NCBI GenBank assembly: GCA_046719575.1
Contig: JBDNCP010000003.1
Coordinates: forward strand, 5,472 to 69,471
Source of the DNA: Thermoleptolyngbya sp046719575
GTDB lineage: Bacteria; Cyanobacteriota; Cyanobacteriia; Elainellales; Elainellaceae
Reading direction: 5' to 3'
Length of the DNA stretch: 64,000 nucleotides
The stretch's first letter is position 1. Each line of letters begins with the position of its first letter. Below are positions 24,915 to 34,056 of the stretch, in pieces. The position numbers and the translations under genes are program-made. The notes beneath the pieces were generated by a model. That model was given only the letters and a program-made list of their open reading frames with translations, ran no database searches and was not told the DNA's origin.

Positions 24915-25697
24915 TCAAACTGCTCCGTATCGTGCAACTACGTGCTTGTCTACTCTGCCCAAAGCTTTATCCAAATTTGCAAAATCCAAATCTGAATGGG
25001 TCGGCGCTGAGCAATCTGAATGTTTGAGCCAGACCCAAAGCTGATCGCCAATTGAAAAATGCCACCACTCATTGGGATGACGACAGAAGCCCGCCGATTG
25101 CAGGGCTGCGGCCAAGCGCTGGCGGTTTTGGTGGGCGATCGCCCGCGCTGGGTCATAGCGGTCGGAAGTTGGGTCGGCACAGGGCGCAAAGTAGTCGGGA
25201 TAAGAGCGGGGGCTGAGTTCGTCGATGGGAGAACCCATGTCGGCAGGCTGGCCGCTGGCATCCAGCAGGGTCACATCGACGGCTGCGCCTGTGCTGTGGG
25301 GCGGCGGTGTGGCGGGGTTTTGGCTGGGAACCGCCCAAAACTGATAGACCTGCTGCCAGAGGTCGTGCTGCTGGGCTTCGCTGAGCGTGGCGGGGTCTAG
25401 CCCTTGCGATCGCACCAGGTTTTGATAGGTATAGTCCACCATGAATTGCTGCACCGCGATGGGGCGATAGGCATCAAAAATCTGGATGCGCCAGCCGGGG
25501 CAGTATTTCTGCAAGTTTGCCTGGGCCAGCCGCAGCCGCTCCAGCACGCCTTGCCGCACAAAGAACGGAGAGCGATCGCCATAGGGGGCCCCCAGCACGA
25601 CGTAGGGGTGGGGTTCTGTCCGTGCAAATTCCTCTGTGGGGATTTCTACCAGCGGCTCACCGCAGTCCTCAATTGCCACCTGTTGGTAGGGCTTCAT
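24915..25697 (-). CDS. ddpX: D-alanyl-D-alanine dipeptidase (VanX/DdpX-like, M15D)
   Basis: 260 aa zinc dipeptidase that cleaves D-Ala-D-Ala. Zinc ligands H134 and D141 in HSTGAAVD and H213 in NEWWHF, with catalytic E210 and substrate-contacting R78 in FDAYRP, are all in place. Outside vancomycin-resistance clusters such enzymes recycle cell-wall D-Ala-D-Ala. No vanH or vanA is nearby, so recycling is the better guess. Its ATG overlaps the stop of the upstream diguanylate cyclase (ATGA at 25694-25697), so the two are translationally coupled. Confidence 0.88.
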   Translation of the reverse strand: MKPYQQVAIEDCGEPLVEIPTEEFARTEPHPYVVLGAPYGDRSPFFVRQGVLERLRLAQANLQKYCPGWRIQIFDAYRPIAVQQFMVDYTYQNLVRSQGLDPATLSEAQQHDLWQQVYQFWAVPSQNPATPPPHSTGAAVDVTLLDASGQPADMGSPIDELSPRSYPDYFAPCADPTSDRYDPARAIAHQNRQRLAAALQSAGFCRHPNEWWHFSIGDQLWVWLKHSDCSAPTHSDLDFANLDKALGRVDKHVVARYGAV

Positions 25698-26761
25698 GGT
25701 TCAGCTATTGGTCTAGAAACAGGAGATTCATCAGAATTGCCCGGAGAATTCCCTGGTTGGCTGTCAGTCGGTGTATCGCTCTCTTGCCCACTGACGACTC
25801 GGTTGCGACCCAGCGCCTTTGCCCGCAGTAGATTTTGATCAGCCCGGTGCAGCAGGCTTGTGCCCCGTGCATCATCCTGTGTCATGAGCGACGCAGTGCC
25901 CGCACTGATGGTGATGTTGAGATCGAGGGATTCATCAATGACAAATGGCTGATCAGCAATCAGCCGACAAATGCGGTGGGCGATCGCCGCTGCTTCTTGG
26001 CTACCTGTGTCGCTGAGAATAATCACAAACTCTTCGCCCCCATAGCGAAACGGCGTGTCATAAAAGCGCAAATTGTGTCGCAGCCGCGAAGCAATCAACT
26101 GCAAAGCGCGATCGCCCACCAGATGCCCATAGGTGTCGTTGATGCTTTTGAAAAAGTCTACATCCAGCATGATTAGACTAATGGGCATTCTCCGCAGTCG
26201 CGCATTGTGAATCTGTCGAGGTAGCTCCCACTCAAAGGCGCGGCGGTTGTTTAGCTCAGTCAGCGGATCAGACAGGGCGATCGCCGATAAAATATCGTTT
26301 GTGCGAATTAATTCTCGATGGTTTTGCACACGCCGCAACCCTGCCTGCACATAGGCACTGATCAGCGACTGTTCACCCGTTTCAGACAACTTATTCTGTA
26401 ACTCGGCCCGCCATAGCTTGATGTAGGCATCTGCGCCCATCATCAGTGCCGAGGTTTCCAGGCTCACCTCGTCTTGTGGGCGATCGCCCAGTCCGTTTGC
26501 CATAGGTGACCGCCGATCATCCACCACCACGCAATAGATCCACGCCAGATGGCTCTGAGCCTTGACCCGCTGGCACAATTCTAAGCTACCCGGTTGAGTC
26601 GCCTGGATCATCAGCAAGTCGGGCTGCTGTGCCTGAATTAGCGGAGTTGCCTCATGCGGATTGGGCGCAACCTCTAGAGTAAACGCCGCCAAATCAGGGG
26701 TTAGAGCCGAAAGGGATGCCAAAAATTCGCGATCCCCCACAATGAGAATCGAAGCGTCCAT
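25694..26761 (-). CDS. Diguanylate cyclase with degenerate receiver domain
   Basis: 355 aa. Residues 1-125 have a receiver-like fold (SILIVGDREFL start, GADAYIKLW end), but the phospho-acceptor position is Q53 in PDLLMIQATQPG, so phosphorylation is unlikely. The GGDEF domain (about 165-330) has LSDPLTELNNRRAFE, the active-site GGEEF at 241-245 and the inhibitory I-site RFYD at 232-235, five residues before it. An active, product-inhibited c-di-GMP synthase is predicted. A Ser/Pro-rich tail ends the protein. First gene of a pair with the dipeptidase. Confidence 0.9.
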   Translation of the reverse strand: MDASILIVGDREFLASLSALTPDLAAFTLEVAPNPHEATPLIQAQQPDLLMIQATQPGSLELCQRVKAQSHLAWIYCVVVDDRRSPMANGLGDRPQDEVSLETSALMMGADAYIKLWRAELQNKLSETGEQSLISAYVQAGLRRVQNHRELIRTNDILSAIALSDPLTELNNRRAFEWELPRQIHNARLRRMPISLIMLDVDFFKSINDTYGHLVGDRALQLIASRLRHNLRFYDTPFRYGGEEFVIILSDTGSQEAAAIAHRICRLIADQPFVIDESLDLNITISAGTASLMTQDDARGTSLLHRADQNLLRAKALGRNRVVSGQESDTPTDSQPGNSPGNSDESPVSRPIAEP

Positions 26762-27604
26762 GAAATGCGGAGCCTACCTCGAAAATTTATAAAGACCTGT
26801 AGCCAAGTGAGTGAGTTGCTGCTTGCCTAAGCTAACAAATGCCTAAACAGCTTGAAGAGAACTCTCTCCAGCCGTTAAATCATCTTCAGAATAGAAAATA
26901 AGGCGTATCGTCAGAGTTGGCTTCGCTAAAGAAATCTTGCAAAGAGAAACCTTGCAAAGAGAAATCTTGCAAAAATACAGGAAATCTTGCAAGAGCAATT
27001 TAGCCATAATTCCCTACGCAGGGTAGGGCATCCAAAATAGAATCAACGCAAAATTAGCCTGACACATATACCCTCTAACTCATGAAACTACGGATAAAAA
27101 AAGATACATCAGCCAACCATGAAGATGCGGGTAAAAAAAGATACACCGGCCGCATCTGTAATTTCGGAATTTTCAGGATGATTTTCCAGAATGATTTTCA
27201 TGGATTTCTATAACTTTTCGATATTTTTCCAATTCATCTCCGCTTCTCAGGCGTGTAAAAATATACCCGTCTAAATTTGATTATTGAACTCCCAAGCTGC
27301 AACCCTCCATCAATCTGAGCGCTTAATACAATCCTGCAATGGGATAGAACAGAACGGACACAGCAAATCCACGGCAGGTACAGTGGCTCCTGAATTGCTC
27401 TGATACAGAATGGCCAAGTTTGGACTTACCCAAGTGTGGACTTACCCTTGATCATTCACCCTTGATCAAGGAGATTCCAAAGCAAGAATCCAATACAGAA
27501 ATCGTGCAAGTAAATGCAGTATCGCAAATCATGCACGACCTCGGATAGTGAGAGGAGTGAAGTGAGAGGAGTGAAAAGCGTAAATAGACGAAGCAAAGCC
27601 TGTT

Positions 27605-27901
27605 TCAAAAGCCACAAACCTCAGGCAGCCCGCCCGAATCTCCACCACCACAACCTACACCACAACGAATAGACGAAGTATGAAACCTGGAATGCAAGGA
27701 ACCAGCATCAGGATCAACAGGCAAGGCTGAGTAGGCTGTTTGTGTAGGCTGTTTGCGTCGTAGGTGGAACTCTGAACCCCTAGAGTCTGTAAAACTCGGA
27801 TCATCAACCAAGTGACTGGCATTATTTGAACTGTTCAGCGCCAAATTTGGTTCAATAAAGCCCAGCCTTGGAAGATTTCGCTCAGTTATCCCAGTCGCCA
27901 T
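27605..27901 (-). CDS. Doubtful ORF with Cys/Gly-rich C-terminus
   Basis: 98 aa from ATG 27901 (the frame is open to 27991). The sequence is Ser/Asn/Arg-rich and ends CGVGCGGGDSGGLPEVCGF. No ribosome-binding site is clear and no family is recognised. The Cys/Gly tail looks a little like a modified-peptide core, but no modifying enzyme is nearby. Confidence 0.25.
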   Translation of the reverse strand: MATGITERNLPRLGFIEPNLALNSSNNASHLVDDPSFTDSRGSEFHLRRKQPTQTAYSALPVDPDAGSLHSRFHTSSIRCGVGCGGGDSGGLPEVCGF

Positions 27902-28065
27902 TTTTGAAATTACCACAAATATGCCGCATGAAAACGAAATCTCAGGATGCTCATTAATTAGCTCATTATTAAAAGCATTACAAAGCATCACCCAAATGGC
28001 TGCGGGATTGTTGACCGATGCTGCCGGACTGTTACCTGCAGAATCGTGGTGACAGCCGTGCTGCC

Positions 28066-28232
28066 CTGATTGACTGACAAAACTTAGGCATCAGGCGGTT
28101 GAAACCGCTGCTCCATCAACGAAGTCGGCCTTCGCCGACGCTCTACCCTGACCCAAAACCCGCGTAGGCGGGTTTCGCCTGTGTAGGCGCGGCTTCCAGC
28201 CGCCAGCGGTAAATGTTTTGTCAGTTAACGAG
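28066..28232 (-). mobile_element. Hairpin MITE, copy C
   Basis: 167 bp, reversed relative to copy D. Both terminal repeats are complete: CTGATTGACTGACAAAAC, and an inverted end reading TTTTGTCAGTTAACGAG. All four internal hairpins are recognisable. The 9 bp on each side (CGTGCTGCC and GGATTTGAC) do not match, so the target duplication is lost or the copy has been rearranged. Confidence 0.85.
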
Positions 28233-28627
28233 GGATTTGACACGTCTATAGATTTCAGATTTCATGCGCTGCCAGGGACGCAGTGCCAATGGGCTTCGTA
28301 AGGGTACCCAAAGTCCAGCAAAATTCCCTCAGCATGTCCTCAGCATTTCCTGATTTTGGGGTTGCTGAATCTGCCAGCCAGATTGCAAGATCGTAATAGC
28401 TGGGATTTTTGATAAGATTTGTCGTCGTTCCGATGGACTCGTGGCTATGGTTTGGCTTGCAACCGCTTGCCTGAGCAGATTGACACACGGTTGGGTACAT
28501 CGAGGCTGGTGCGATCGCCCCTATCGTAAGTTTTTTCGTGCATCTTTCCCTCCATCTCCGCCCTGCTGCTGACCGCCTGTAGCCCTGACTTTCTAAATCC
28601 TTCTTTCGGCCTGTTTCGAGTTGATCT

Positions 28628-31294
28628 ATGCCTAAATCGCCGTCCCGTTCGACTACTTCGACCCAACCGCCCAACCTCAGCGGGGCGCAGATTCGACAGA
28701 CCTTTCTCAATTTTTATGCCGAGCGGGGACACCAAATCCTTCCCAGCGCCTCGCTCGTTCCCGAAGACCCGACCGTGCTGCTGACGATCGCCGGAATGCT
28801 GCCCTTCAAGCCGATTTTCCTGGGACAGCGAGCCGCCGAATATCCCCGCGCCACCACCTCGCAAAAGTGCATCCGCACCAACGACATCGAGAACGTCGGC
28901 CGCACGGCTCGCCACCACACTTTTTTTGAAATGCTGGGCAACTTTAGCTTTGGCGACTATTTCAAAGAAAAGGCGATCGCTTGGGCATGGGAACTCTCAA
29001 CCGAAGTGTTTAAGCTGCCCCCTGAGCGGCTGGTGGTCAGCGTCTTTCGCGAAGACGACGAAGCCTTCGCCATCTGGCGCGACCAGATTGGCATTCCCGA
29101 AGCCCGCATTAAACGGATGGACGAGAAGGATAACTTCTGGCAGTCTGGCCCGACGGGCCCCTGCGGCCCCTGCTCCGAGATTTACTACGACTTTCACCCA
29201 GAGCGGGGCGACGACCACATCGACCTAGAGGACGACACCCGCTTCATCGAGTTCTACAACCTGGTGTTCATGCAGTATAACCAGGACGCAGAGGGCAACC
29301 TGACTCCGCTGGCCGCGCAGAACATCGACACGGGCATGGGGCTAGAGCGGATGGCGCAAATTCTCCAGCGCGTGCCGAATAACTACGAAACCGACCTGAT
29401 TTTCCCCATTATCCAAACCGCAGCCCAGATTGCGGGGCTGGATTATGCCGCCTGCGACGAGAAGACCAAGACTTCACTAAAGGTAATTGGCGACCACGTC
29501 CGCGCGGTGACGCACTTGATTGCCGATGGGGTGACTGCGTCTAACCTGGGGCGTGGCTATGTGCTGCGTCGCCTGATTCGCCGCGTCGTGCGCCACGGTC
29601 GGCTGATTGGCATTGAGCAGCCGTTTATTACGCAGGTGGCCGAGTCGGCGATCGCCCTTTCCGAAGCGGCCTATCCCAACCTGCGCCAGCGCGAAAAAGC
29701 CATCAAAGCCGAACTCGCCTTGGAGGAATCGCGCTTTTTGGAAACCCTGGAGCGCGGCGAAAAACTGCTGGCAGACATCATCGCCAAGCTGCCTGCAAAG
29801 GGGCAAATTTCGGGGCAGGATGCGTTTACGCTCTACGACACCTACGGCTTTCCGCTGGAGCTGACGCAGGAAATCGCCGAAGAAGCAGGGCTGACAGTGG
29901 ATACTGACGGCTTTGAAGTGGAGATGGAGAAACAGCGCGATCGCGCTCGGGCCGCCCACGAAACCATTGACCTCACCGTGCAGGGCAGCCTCGACAAGCT
30001 GGCAGAGCATCTGCACGAAACCAACTTTCTAGGCTATATTCAGCCGCAATCTGAGGCGGAGGTGAAGCTGGTGCTGGTGCAGGGCAAGCCCGTAGATGCT
30101 GCCGCTGCGGGAACCGACGTGCAAGTGGTTCTCGATCAAACGCCTTTCTATGCCGAATCGGGCGGTCAGGTGGGCGATCGCGGCTATTTGCTGGGCGAGT
30201 CGGGGCTGAAGGTGCGAGTACAAGACGTGCAAAAGGAAGGGGCAATTTTCGTCCACTTTGGCACAGTGGAAGCAGGCACGCTGCAAACGGGCGATCGCCT
30301 CACCGCGCAGATTGACCTTGCTTTTCGCCGCCGCGCCCAGGCAAACCACACGGCAACCCACCTGCTGCAAGCCGCTCTAAAGAAACTGATCGACGAAAAC
30401 ATCAGCCAGCAGGGTTCGCTGGTTGCTTTTGATCGGCTGCGGTTTGACTATAATCTGGCGCGACCGCTGACGGCAGCAGAAATTCAGCAAATTGAAGACC
30501 AGGTAAACACCTGGATTGCTGAAGCCCACGCTGCTGATGTGTCGATCATGCCGCTGGCCGCCGCCAAAGCCAAGGGCGCAACCGCCATGTTTGGCGAAAA
30601 ATATGCCGATGAGGTGCGCGTTATCGACTTTCCGGGCGTGTCGATGGAGTTGTGCGGCGGCACGCATGTTAGCAACACGGCCGAGATTGGTTTGTTCAAA
30701 ATCATTTCAGAAACGGGCGTATCGGCGGGGATTCGCCGCATCGAGGCGGTCGCCGGCCCCGCTGTGCTGGAATATCTGAACCTGCGGGACCAAGTGGTGC
30801 GCGACTTGGGCGATCGCTTCAAAGCCAAGCCCGAAGAGATTCCCGACCGCATCACCGCGCTGCAAGACGAGCTAAAGACGACGCAGAAAGAACTCGCTGC
30901 GCTGAAAGCAGAACTGGCGATCGCTCAGTCAGACCAACTCCTCGACAAAGCAGAAACGCTGGGCGATTTCAAAATCCTGGTGGCAGAAATGCCCAGCGCC
31001 GATGCCGACGCGCTGAAAACCGCCGCCGAACGCCTGCTGCAAAAACTGGGCGAAGGCGCAGTGTTTCTCGGTTCCGCTCCGGCCGCCGATAAGGTCGCCT
31101 TGGTCGCTGCCTTTAGCCCAGCGGCAAACCAGAAGGGCCTGCAAGCCGGAAAGCTCATTGGGGCGATCGCCAAGCTCTGTGGTGGCGGCGGCGGCGGCCG
31201 ACCCAACTTTGCCCAGGCCGGCGGCCGCGACCCCAGCAAGCTGGCAGAAGCCCTGAAAGAAGCGCGATCGCAGATTCATGCAGCCTTGGGTTAG
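28628..31294 (+). CDS. alaS: Alanyl-tRNA synthetase
   Basis: 888 aa class II synthetase charging tRNA-Ala, of full length for the family. Seen: motif 1 region RQTFLNFYAERGH, the ATP-binding TGPCGPCSEIYYD (about 177), GLERMAQILQ, the editing-domain zinc ligands HTATHLL (about 578) and CGGTH (about 676), and the C-terminal oligomerisation domain with GGGGGGRPNFAQAGGRDPSKL. Start ATG 28628 precedes a low-complexity Ser/Thr/Pro leader. Confidence 0.98.
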   Translation: MPKSPSRSTTSTQPPNLSGAQIRQTFLNFYAERGHQILPSASLVPEDPTVLLTIAGMLPFKPIFLGQRAAEYPRATTSQKCIRTNDIENVGRTARHHTFFEMLGNFSFGDYFKEKAIAWAWELSTEVFKLPPERLVVSVFREDDEAFAIWRDQIGIPEARIKRMDEKDNFWQSGPTGPCGPCSEIYYDFHPERGDDHIDLEDDTRFIEFYNLVFMQYNQDAEGNLTPLAAQNIDTGMGLERMAQILQRVPNNYETDLIFPIIQTAAQIAGLDYAACDEKTKTSLKVIGDHVRAVTHLIADGVTASNLGRGYVLRRLIRRVVRHGRLIGIEQPFITQVAESAIALSEAAYPNLRQREKAIKAELALEESRFLETLERGEKLLADIIAKLPAKGQISGQDAFTLYDTYGFPLELTQEIAEEAGLTVDTDGFEVEMEKQRDRARAAHETIDLTVQGSLDKLAEHLHETNFLGYIQPQSEAEVKLVLVQGKPVDAAAAGTDVQVVLDQTPFYAESGGQVGDRGYLLGESGLKVRVQDVQKEGAIFVHFGTVEAGTLQTGDRLTAQIDLAFRRRAQANHTATHLLQAALKKLIDENISQQGSLVAFDRLRFDYNLARPLTAAEIQQIEDQVNTWIAEAHAADVSIMPLAAAKAKGATAMFGEKYADEVRVIDFPGVSMELCGGTHVSNTAEIGLFKIISETGVSAGIRRIEAVAGPAVLEYLNLRDQVVRDLGDRFKAKPEEIPDRITALQDELKTTQKELAALKAELAIAQSDQLLDKAETLGDFKILVAEMPSADADALKTAAERLLQKLGEGAVFLGSAPAADKVALVAAFSPAANQKGLQAGKLIGAIAKLCGGGGGGRPNFAQAGGRDPSKLAEALKEARSQIHAALG

Positions 31295-31509
31295 CGGCTC
31301 AAGGATGGATATTCCTGCCCAAACTTATTCCTGCCCAAACTTCCTGCTCAAAAATTCGTCTGATTTCGGCATCTAGGGCAGGGATTTTGTGAACTACGAC
31401 ATCCCAAACATAGCCCGCCTGCCCGACGGGAGTTTATCGCAGCCATCCGAACTTGCAGACCGCACCAAGCTGCCCCCGCAACTACTCACGCAACTACCTA
31501 CTCACGCAA

Positions 31510-31758
31510 CTACTCAGTTAATCCCTGCCGCACCCAACATCCGCCCAAATATAGCCGCAAAAAGTCCTGCGCTGCTGCTGGATTGAGCGCATCCAATGCC
31601 GCCACAATCGCAGGAATGGATTCTGCGGTCGGATCTCGCGTTTCGTTAAACCAATTATTGACTGTGCCGCGACTGATGCCCATCGTGACGGCTAAGCGGT
31701 TTTGGCTAATGCCGTAGTTAGTCAGAACAGTTCTCAGTGCGTTGCCTGCTTTGCCCAT
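31510..31758 (-). CDS. XRE-family HTH protein
   Basis: 82 aa. The helix-turn-helix ISQNRLAVTMGISRGTVNNWF (residues about 17-37) is clear, followed by a short C-terminal helix region (IPAIVAALDALNPAAAQDFLRLYLG) as in cyanobacterial small XRE proteins. It diverges from a 75-aa gene across a 97-bp spacer with a near-palindrome, a typical arrangement for autoregulation. Its target is unknown. Confidence 0.8.
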   Translation of the reverse strand: MGKAGNALRTVLTNYGISQNRLAVTMGISRGTVNNWFNETRDPTAESIPAIVAALDALNPAAAQDFLRLYLGGCWVRQGLTE

Positions 31759-31830
31759 GCCCTCATCCTGTCAGAGGGTCTTAACAGAGTAAATGTCCCC
31801 AAGTGGCGACAATTAGGTTATGATCATGAA

Positions 31831-31848
31831 TGTCACCAATTGGCTACA
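31831..31848. promoter_or_regulatory. Possible operator of the divergent HTH gene pair
   Basis: TGTCACCAATTGGCTACA is palindromic at 14 of 18 positions, with a CCAATTGG core. It ends seven bases before the ATG at 31856. A second partly matching half site, TGGCGACAATT, lies at 31804-31814. Binding by the HTH protein at 31510-31758 is inference from position. Confidence 0.35.
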
Positions 31849-31855
31849 TTGATTT

Positions 31856-32083
31856 ATGGCAGAAGAATTCCGTGCCGATGAACCCGCGTCCCTCACCCCA
31901 AAAGCCAATTCTCGTTACAACAAGATGATTCTGGTCGGCGCACCGGACTGGGTAAGCGGCATGATCGCCCGACTGCATAGCGCTGGCATTGCCCATCTCC
32001 ACGACTGGAGCCGTTTGGTGCCGACGCAAAATCCAGGCGAAGTGATAAGCATCTTGCAAAGACTGCGCCGGATGGGTGACTAA
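31856..32083 (+). CDS. Small conserved-looking hypothetical protein
   Basis: 75 aa: an acidic N-terminus, then NSRYNKMILVGAPDWVSGMIARLHSAGIAHLHDWSRLVPTQ and a C-terminal helix EVISILQRLRRM. The composition is that of a folded alpha/beta protein. It diverges from the XRE gene and may be controlled by it. I do not recognise a family. Confidence 0.6.
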   Translation: MAEEFRADEPASLTPKANSRYNKMILVGAPDWVSGMIARLHSAGIAHLHDWSRLVPTQNPGEVISILQRLRRMGD

Positions 32084-32090
32084 TAGAACT

Positions 32091-32155
32091 AACTGCGGTA
32101 ACTAGCTGCGGTAACTAGCTGCGGTAACTGACTGCGGTAACTGACTGCGGTAACC
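32091..32155. repeat. Five-copy 13-bp tandem repeat
   Basis: Five units of the form (A/G)(A/G)CTGCGGTAAC(T/C), beginning right after the stop of the 75-aa gene and ending 36 bp before the nuclease start. Copies differ at the first two and last bases only. Confidence 0.88.
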
Positions 32156-32191
32156 AACTGTAAAACAGATCAAAATTTTCAAAATTTTGTC

Positions 32192-32839
32192 GTGGTAAAG
32201 CGGGCGAAGCGGGGCTATTTGGTAGATGCAGCGGGGCGATCGCTCCCCAGCGTCAGCACGATTTTGAACGCCACCAAGCCGCCGGAGGCGCGAGAAGCAC
32301 TAGCAAAATGGCGCGATCGCCTGGGGGCAGAAGAAGCCAGCCGCATCGCCACCGCCGCCAGCCGTCGCGGAAGCCAGACCCACGCCCACATCCGCCGCTA
32401 TCTGGCAGGCGAAAATCCAACCTGTCCCGATGCCGTGCGTCCCTATTGGCAAAGCCTGGAGCCGATTGTGGCAGAAATCCAGGACGTGCGGCTGCTCGAA
32501 ACACCCGTGTTTCACTATGACTTGGGCTATGCGGGCAAGGTAGACTGCGTGGCCAGCTATCGCGGCGTGCCCTGCCTGCTGGACTGGAAGACGGGCGATC
32601 GCCCCAAGGGCAGCATCGAGCGGCTGTATGACGGCCCCCTGCAACTGGCAGCCTATTGCGGCGCGGTGAATCACTACTGTGAAGCGGAGCAGATTCATAT
32701 CCGCGAAGCCCTGCTGGTGGTGGCTATTCCCAACCAGCCCGCCGAGGTGTTTTGGTTTGAGCCAGGGGCGATCGCCCAATACTGGAGCCAGTGGCAGCGC
32801 CGTGTGGCGGAATACTATCGGCGCATGGAGTCAAGATAG
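32192..32839 (+). CDS. PD-(D/E)XK nuclease superfamily protein (MGM1/RecB-like)
   Basis: 215 aa. The nuclease core is visible: an early glycine/histidine motif RRGSQTHAHIRRYL (about 58-71), GYAGKVDCVASYRG (D about 118) and the catalytic LLDWKTG (about 130-136), then DGPLQLAAYCGAV, the Q-containing helix of RecB-like exonucleases. It resembles single-domain exonucleases related to Cas4 and mitochondrial MGM101/Exo5-type enzymes, but lacks an obvious iron-sulfur cysteine set. It starts at GTG 32192. No CRISPR or recombination genes adjoin it. Confidence 0.8.
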   Translation: MVKRAKRGYLVDAAGRSLPSVSTILNATKPPEAREALAKWRDRLGAEEASRIATAASRRGSQTHAHIRRYLAGENPTCPDAVRPYWQSLEPIVAEIQDVRLLETPVFHYDLGYAGKVDCVASYRGVPCLLDWKTGDRPKGSIERLYDGPLQLAAYCGAVNHYCEAEQIHIREALLVVAIPNQPAEVFWFEPGAIAQYWSQWQRRVAEYYRRMESR

Positions 32840-33428
32840 CCGAAAAAGATGGGCGATCGCCCTCTTCCCCAGACAGCATGAATTCATGATGTACTCTTCA
32901 ACACTTCACTTAGTTTTGAAAACTTGGTTAGATCATAAGGGACATCTGCCAACCGAGAATTTACGGATAAGTCTGAAGGAAGAATTACCTAAGGCAACTC
33001 CTGAGGCATAAAAACTTGGTTTTACTCTGACTATTCTCGAACGATCAAACCTATTCCTAGGGAGTTATTGAGATTATTCTCAATTAGGCAAGGTGGGACG
33101 AGGTAGTGAGTCAGTGAAATTGCGGATATAATCGGAAGTGGGCGATCGCCCCAAAATGTTTGATATTAGACCTTTGCAGGCTCTTTTTTATCAAGATTTC
33201 CAGTGGTTTCATTTAATTCTTTGCTCGCGTCAGCTTTTAGGTTTTTACTGGTTTTTTCTAATGCATAAGAGTCAGAACAGGGCAGAGCGGTCGATCCATA
33301 CGAAAGGGGGTGGGGGGCATTTGCCAATTGAGAGTTGAAGCGTAGTATTCATCTAAGCCGATTGCAAAGTTTTTTGAAAAGTAAATTCATGAGCCTAACT
33401 CATGAACCTATAGACGTGGTGAGCAATA
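32840..33428. other. AT-rich intergenic region with a possible gene fragment
   Basis: A 40-codon frame at 32889-33011 (MYSSTLHLVLKTWLDHKGHL...) is AT-rich, unlike its neighbours, and may be the remains of a gene or chance. From 33012 to 33428 the sequence stays AT-rich with no convincing gene. The end may hold the promoter of the Crp-like regulator. Confidence 0.4.
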
Positions 33429-34022
33429 ATGCAGAATTCAACCGTTTCCACTCACGAAGTTCCCTTAGTAGGGGAACCTGCGCTCCAACTCGTTTCATCG
33501 GTTCGCTCGTTCCAGCGCAAAGATTTGCTACCGCTTGAGCCAGATAGCGTTTGGTCGATTGAGCAGGGCATCGTGCGGACGCTGACCTGGGATGAGGAAG
33601 GGCGCACCATTGGGCTGGGGTTTTGGGGACAGGGCGATGTCTTGGGTCTGCCGCTGTCGCCCGTTTCGCCCTACCAGGCCGAATGCATTACCCCTGTCAA
33701 AGTGGTGAAGCTATCGCTCGATAGTCGGCATCTCCAGGAAGGGCTGATCCGCCGCGCCCGCAAGAGCGAAGAACTGCTGACAATCGTGCATCAGCCGTCT
33801 GTGGTGATGCGACTGTTGCAGCTTTTGGAATGGCTAACCACCCATTTTGGGCAGCCTGTGCCGGGGGGGCGATCGCTCGACGTGCTGCTGACCCATCAGG
33901 AACTCGCAGAAACCATCAGCACCACCCGCGTCACAGTGACTCGCCTGCTGAGCCAGCTAGAGCAAGAGGGCAAAATCGAGCGATCGCAGCGAAACCTGAC
34001 GCTGTTAGCGACTAATTCCTAA
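33429..34022 (+). CDS. Crp/Fnr family transcriptional regulator
   Basis: 197 aa. An N-terminal cupin-like sensor (IEQGIVRTLTWDEEGRTIGLGFWGQGDVLGLPL) is shorter than usual and lacks the cAMP-binding arginine pattern. The C-terminal winged helix has LTHQELAETISTTRVTVTRLLSQLEQEGKIERSQRNLTL (about 152-190), a typical Crp HTH. The effector and the regulon are unknown. No direct neighbour shares its orientation. Confidence 0.85.
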   Translation: MQNSTVSTHEVPLVGEPALQLVSSVRSFQRKDLLPLEPDSVWSIEQGIVRTLTWDEEGRTIGLGFWGQGDVLGLPLSPVSPYQAECITPVKVVKLSLDSRHLQEGLIRRARKSEELLTIVHQPSVVMRLLQLLEWLTTHFGQPVPGGRSLDVLLTHQELAETISTTRVTVTRLLSQLEQEGKIERSQRNLTLLATNS

Positions 34023-34056
34023 GCAACCAGCCCCAGAGCTATTGCAGAAAATAGGG

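Larger units (their letters stand above)
26762..28627. other. Long intergenic region (1.9 kb)
   Basis: The largest gap in the window. About 26925-27000 has four to five GAAATCTTGCAA-type units. About 27090-27155 has a direct repeat containing AAAAAAAGATACA twice. 27425-27475 has short TGGACTTACCC and CACCCTTGATCA repeats. A doubtful ORF lies at 27605-27901 and MITE copy C at 28066-28232. The first kilobase is AT-rich compared with neighbouring genes. The rest up to alaS shows no gene; the minus-strand open frames there look like chance. Confidence 0.55.

Noticed and set aside
24915..25697. Vancomycin-resistance cluster
   Set aside because: Only the VanX-like dipeptidase is present; no VanH, VanA or VanRS genes adjoin it.
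28255..28918. Two long minus-strand frames upstream of and overlapping alaS
   Set aside because: Partly antisense to the alaS 5' end; no recognisable domains, composition typical of antisense frames.
31389..31586. 65-aa plus-strand frame after alaS
   Set aside because: Antisense to the end of the XRE gene and partly made of CAACTACTCACG-type repeats.
33138..33338. 66-aa plus-strand frame in AT-rich spacer
   Set aside because: Begins in a HIP1 site, low-quality sequence and no ribosome-binding site.
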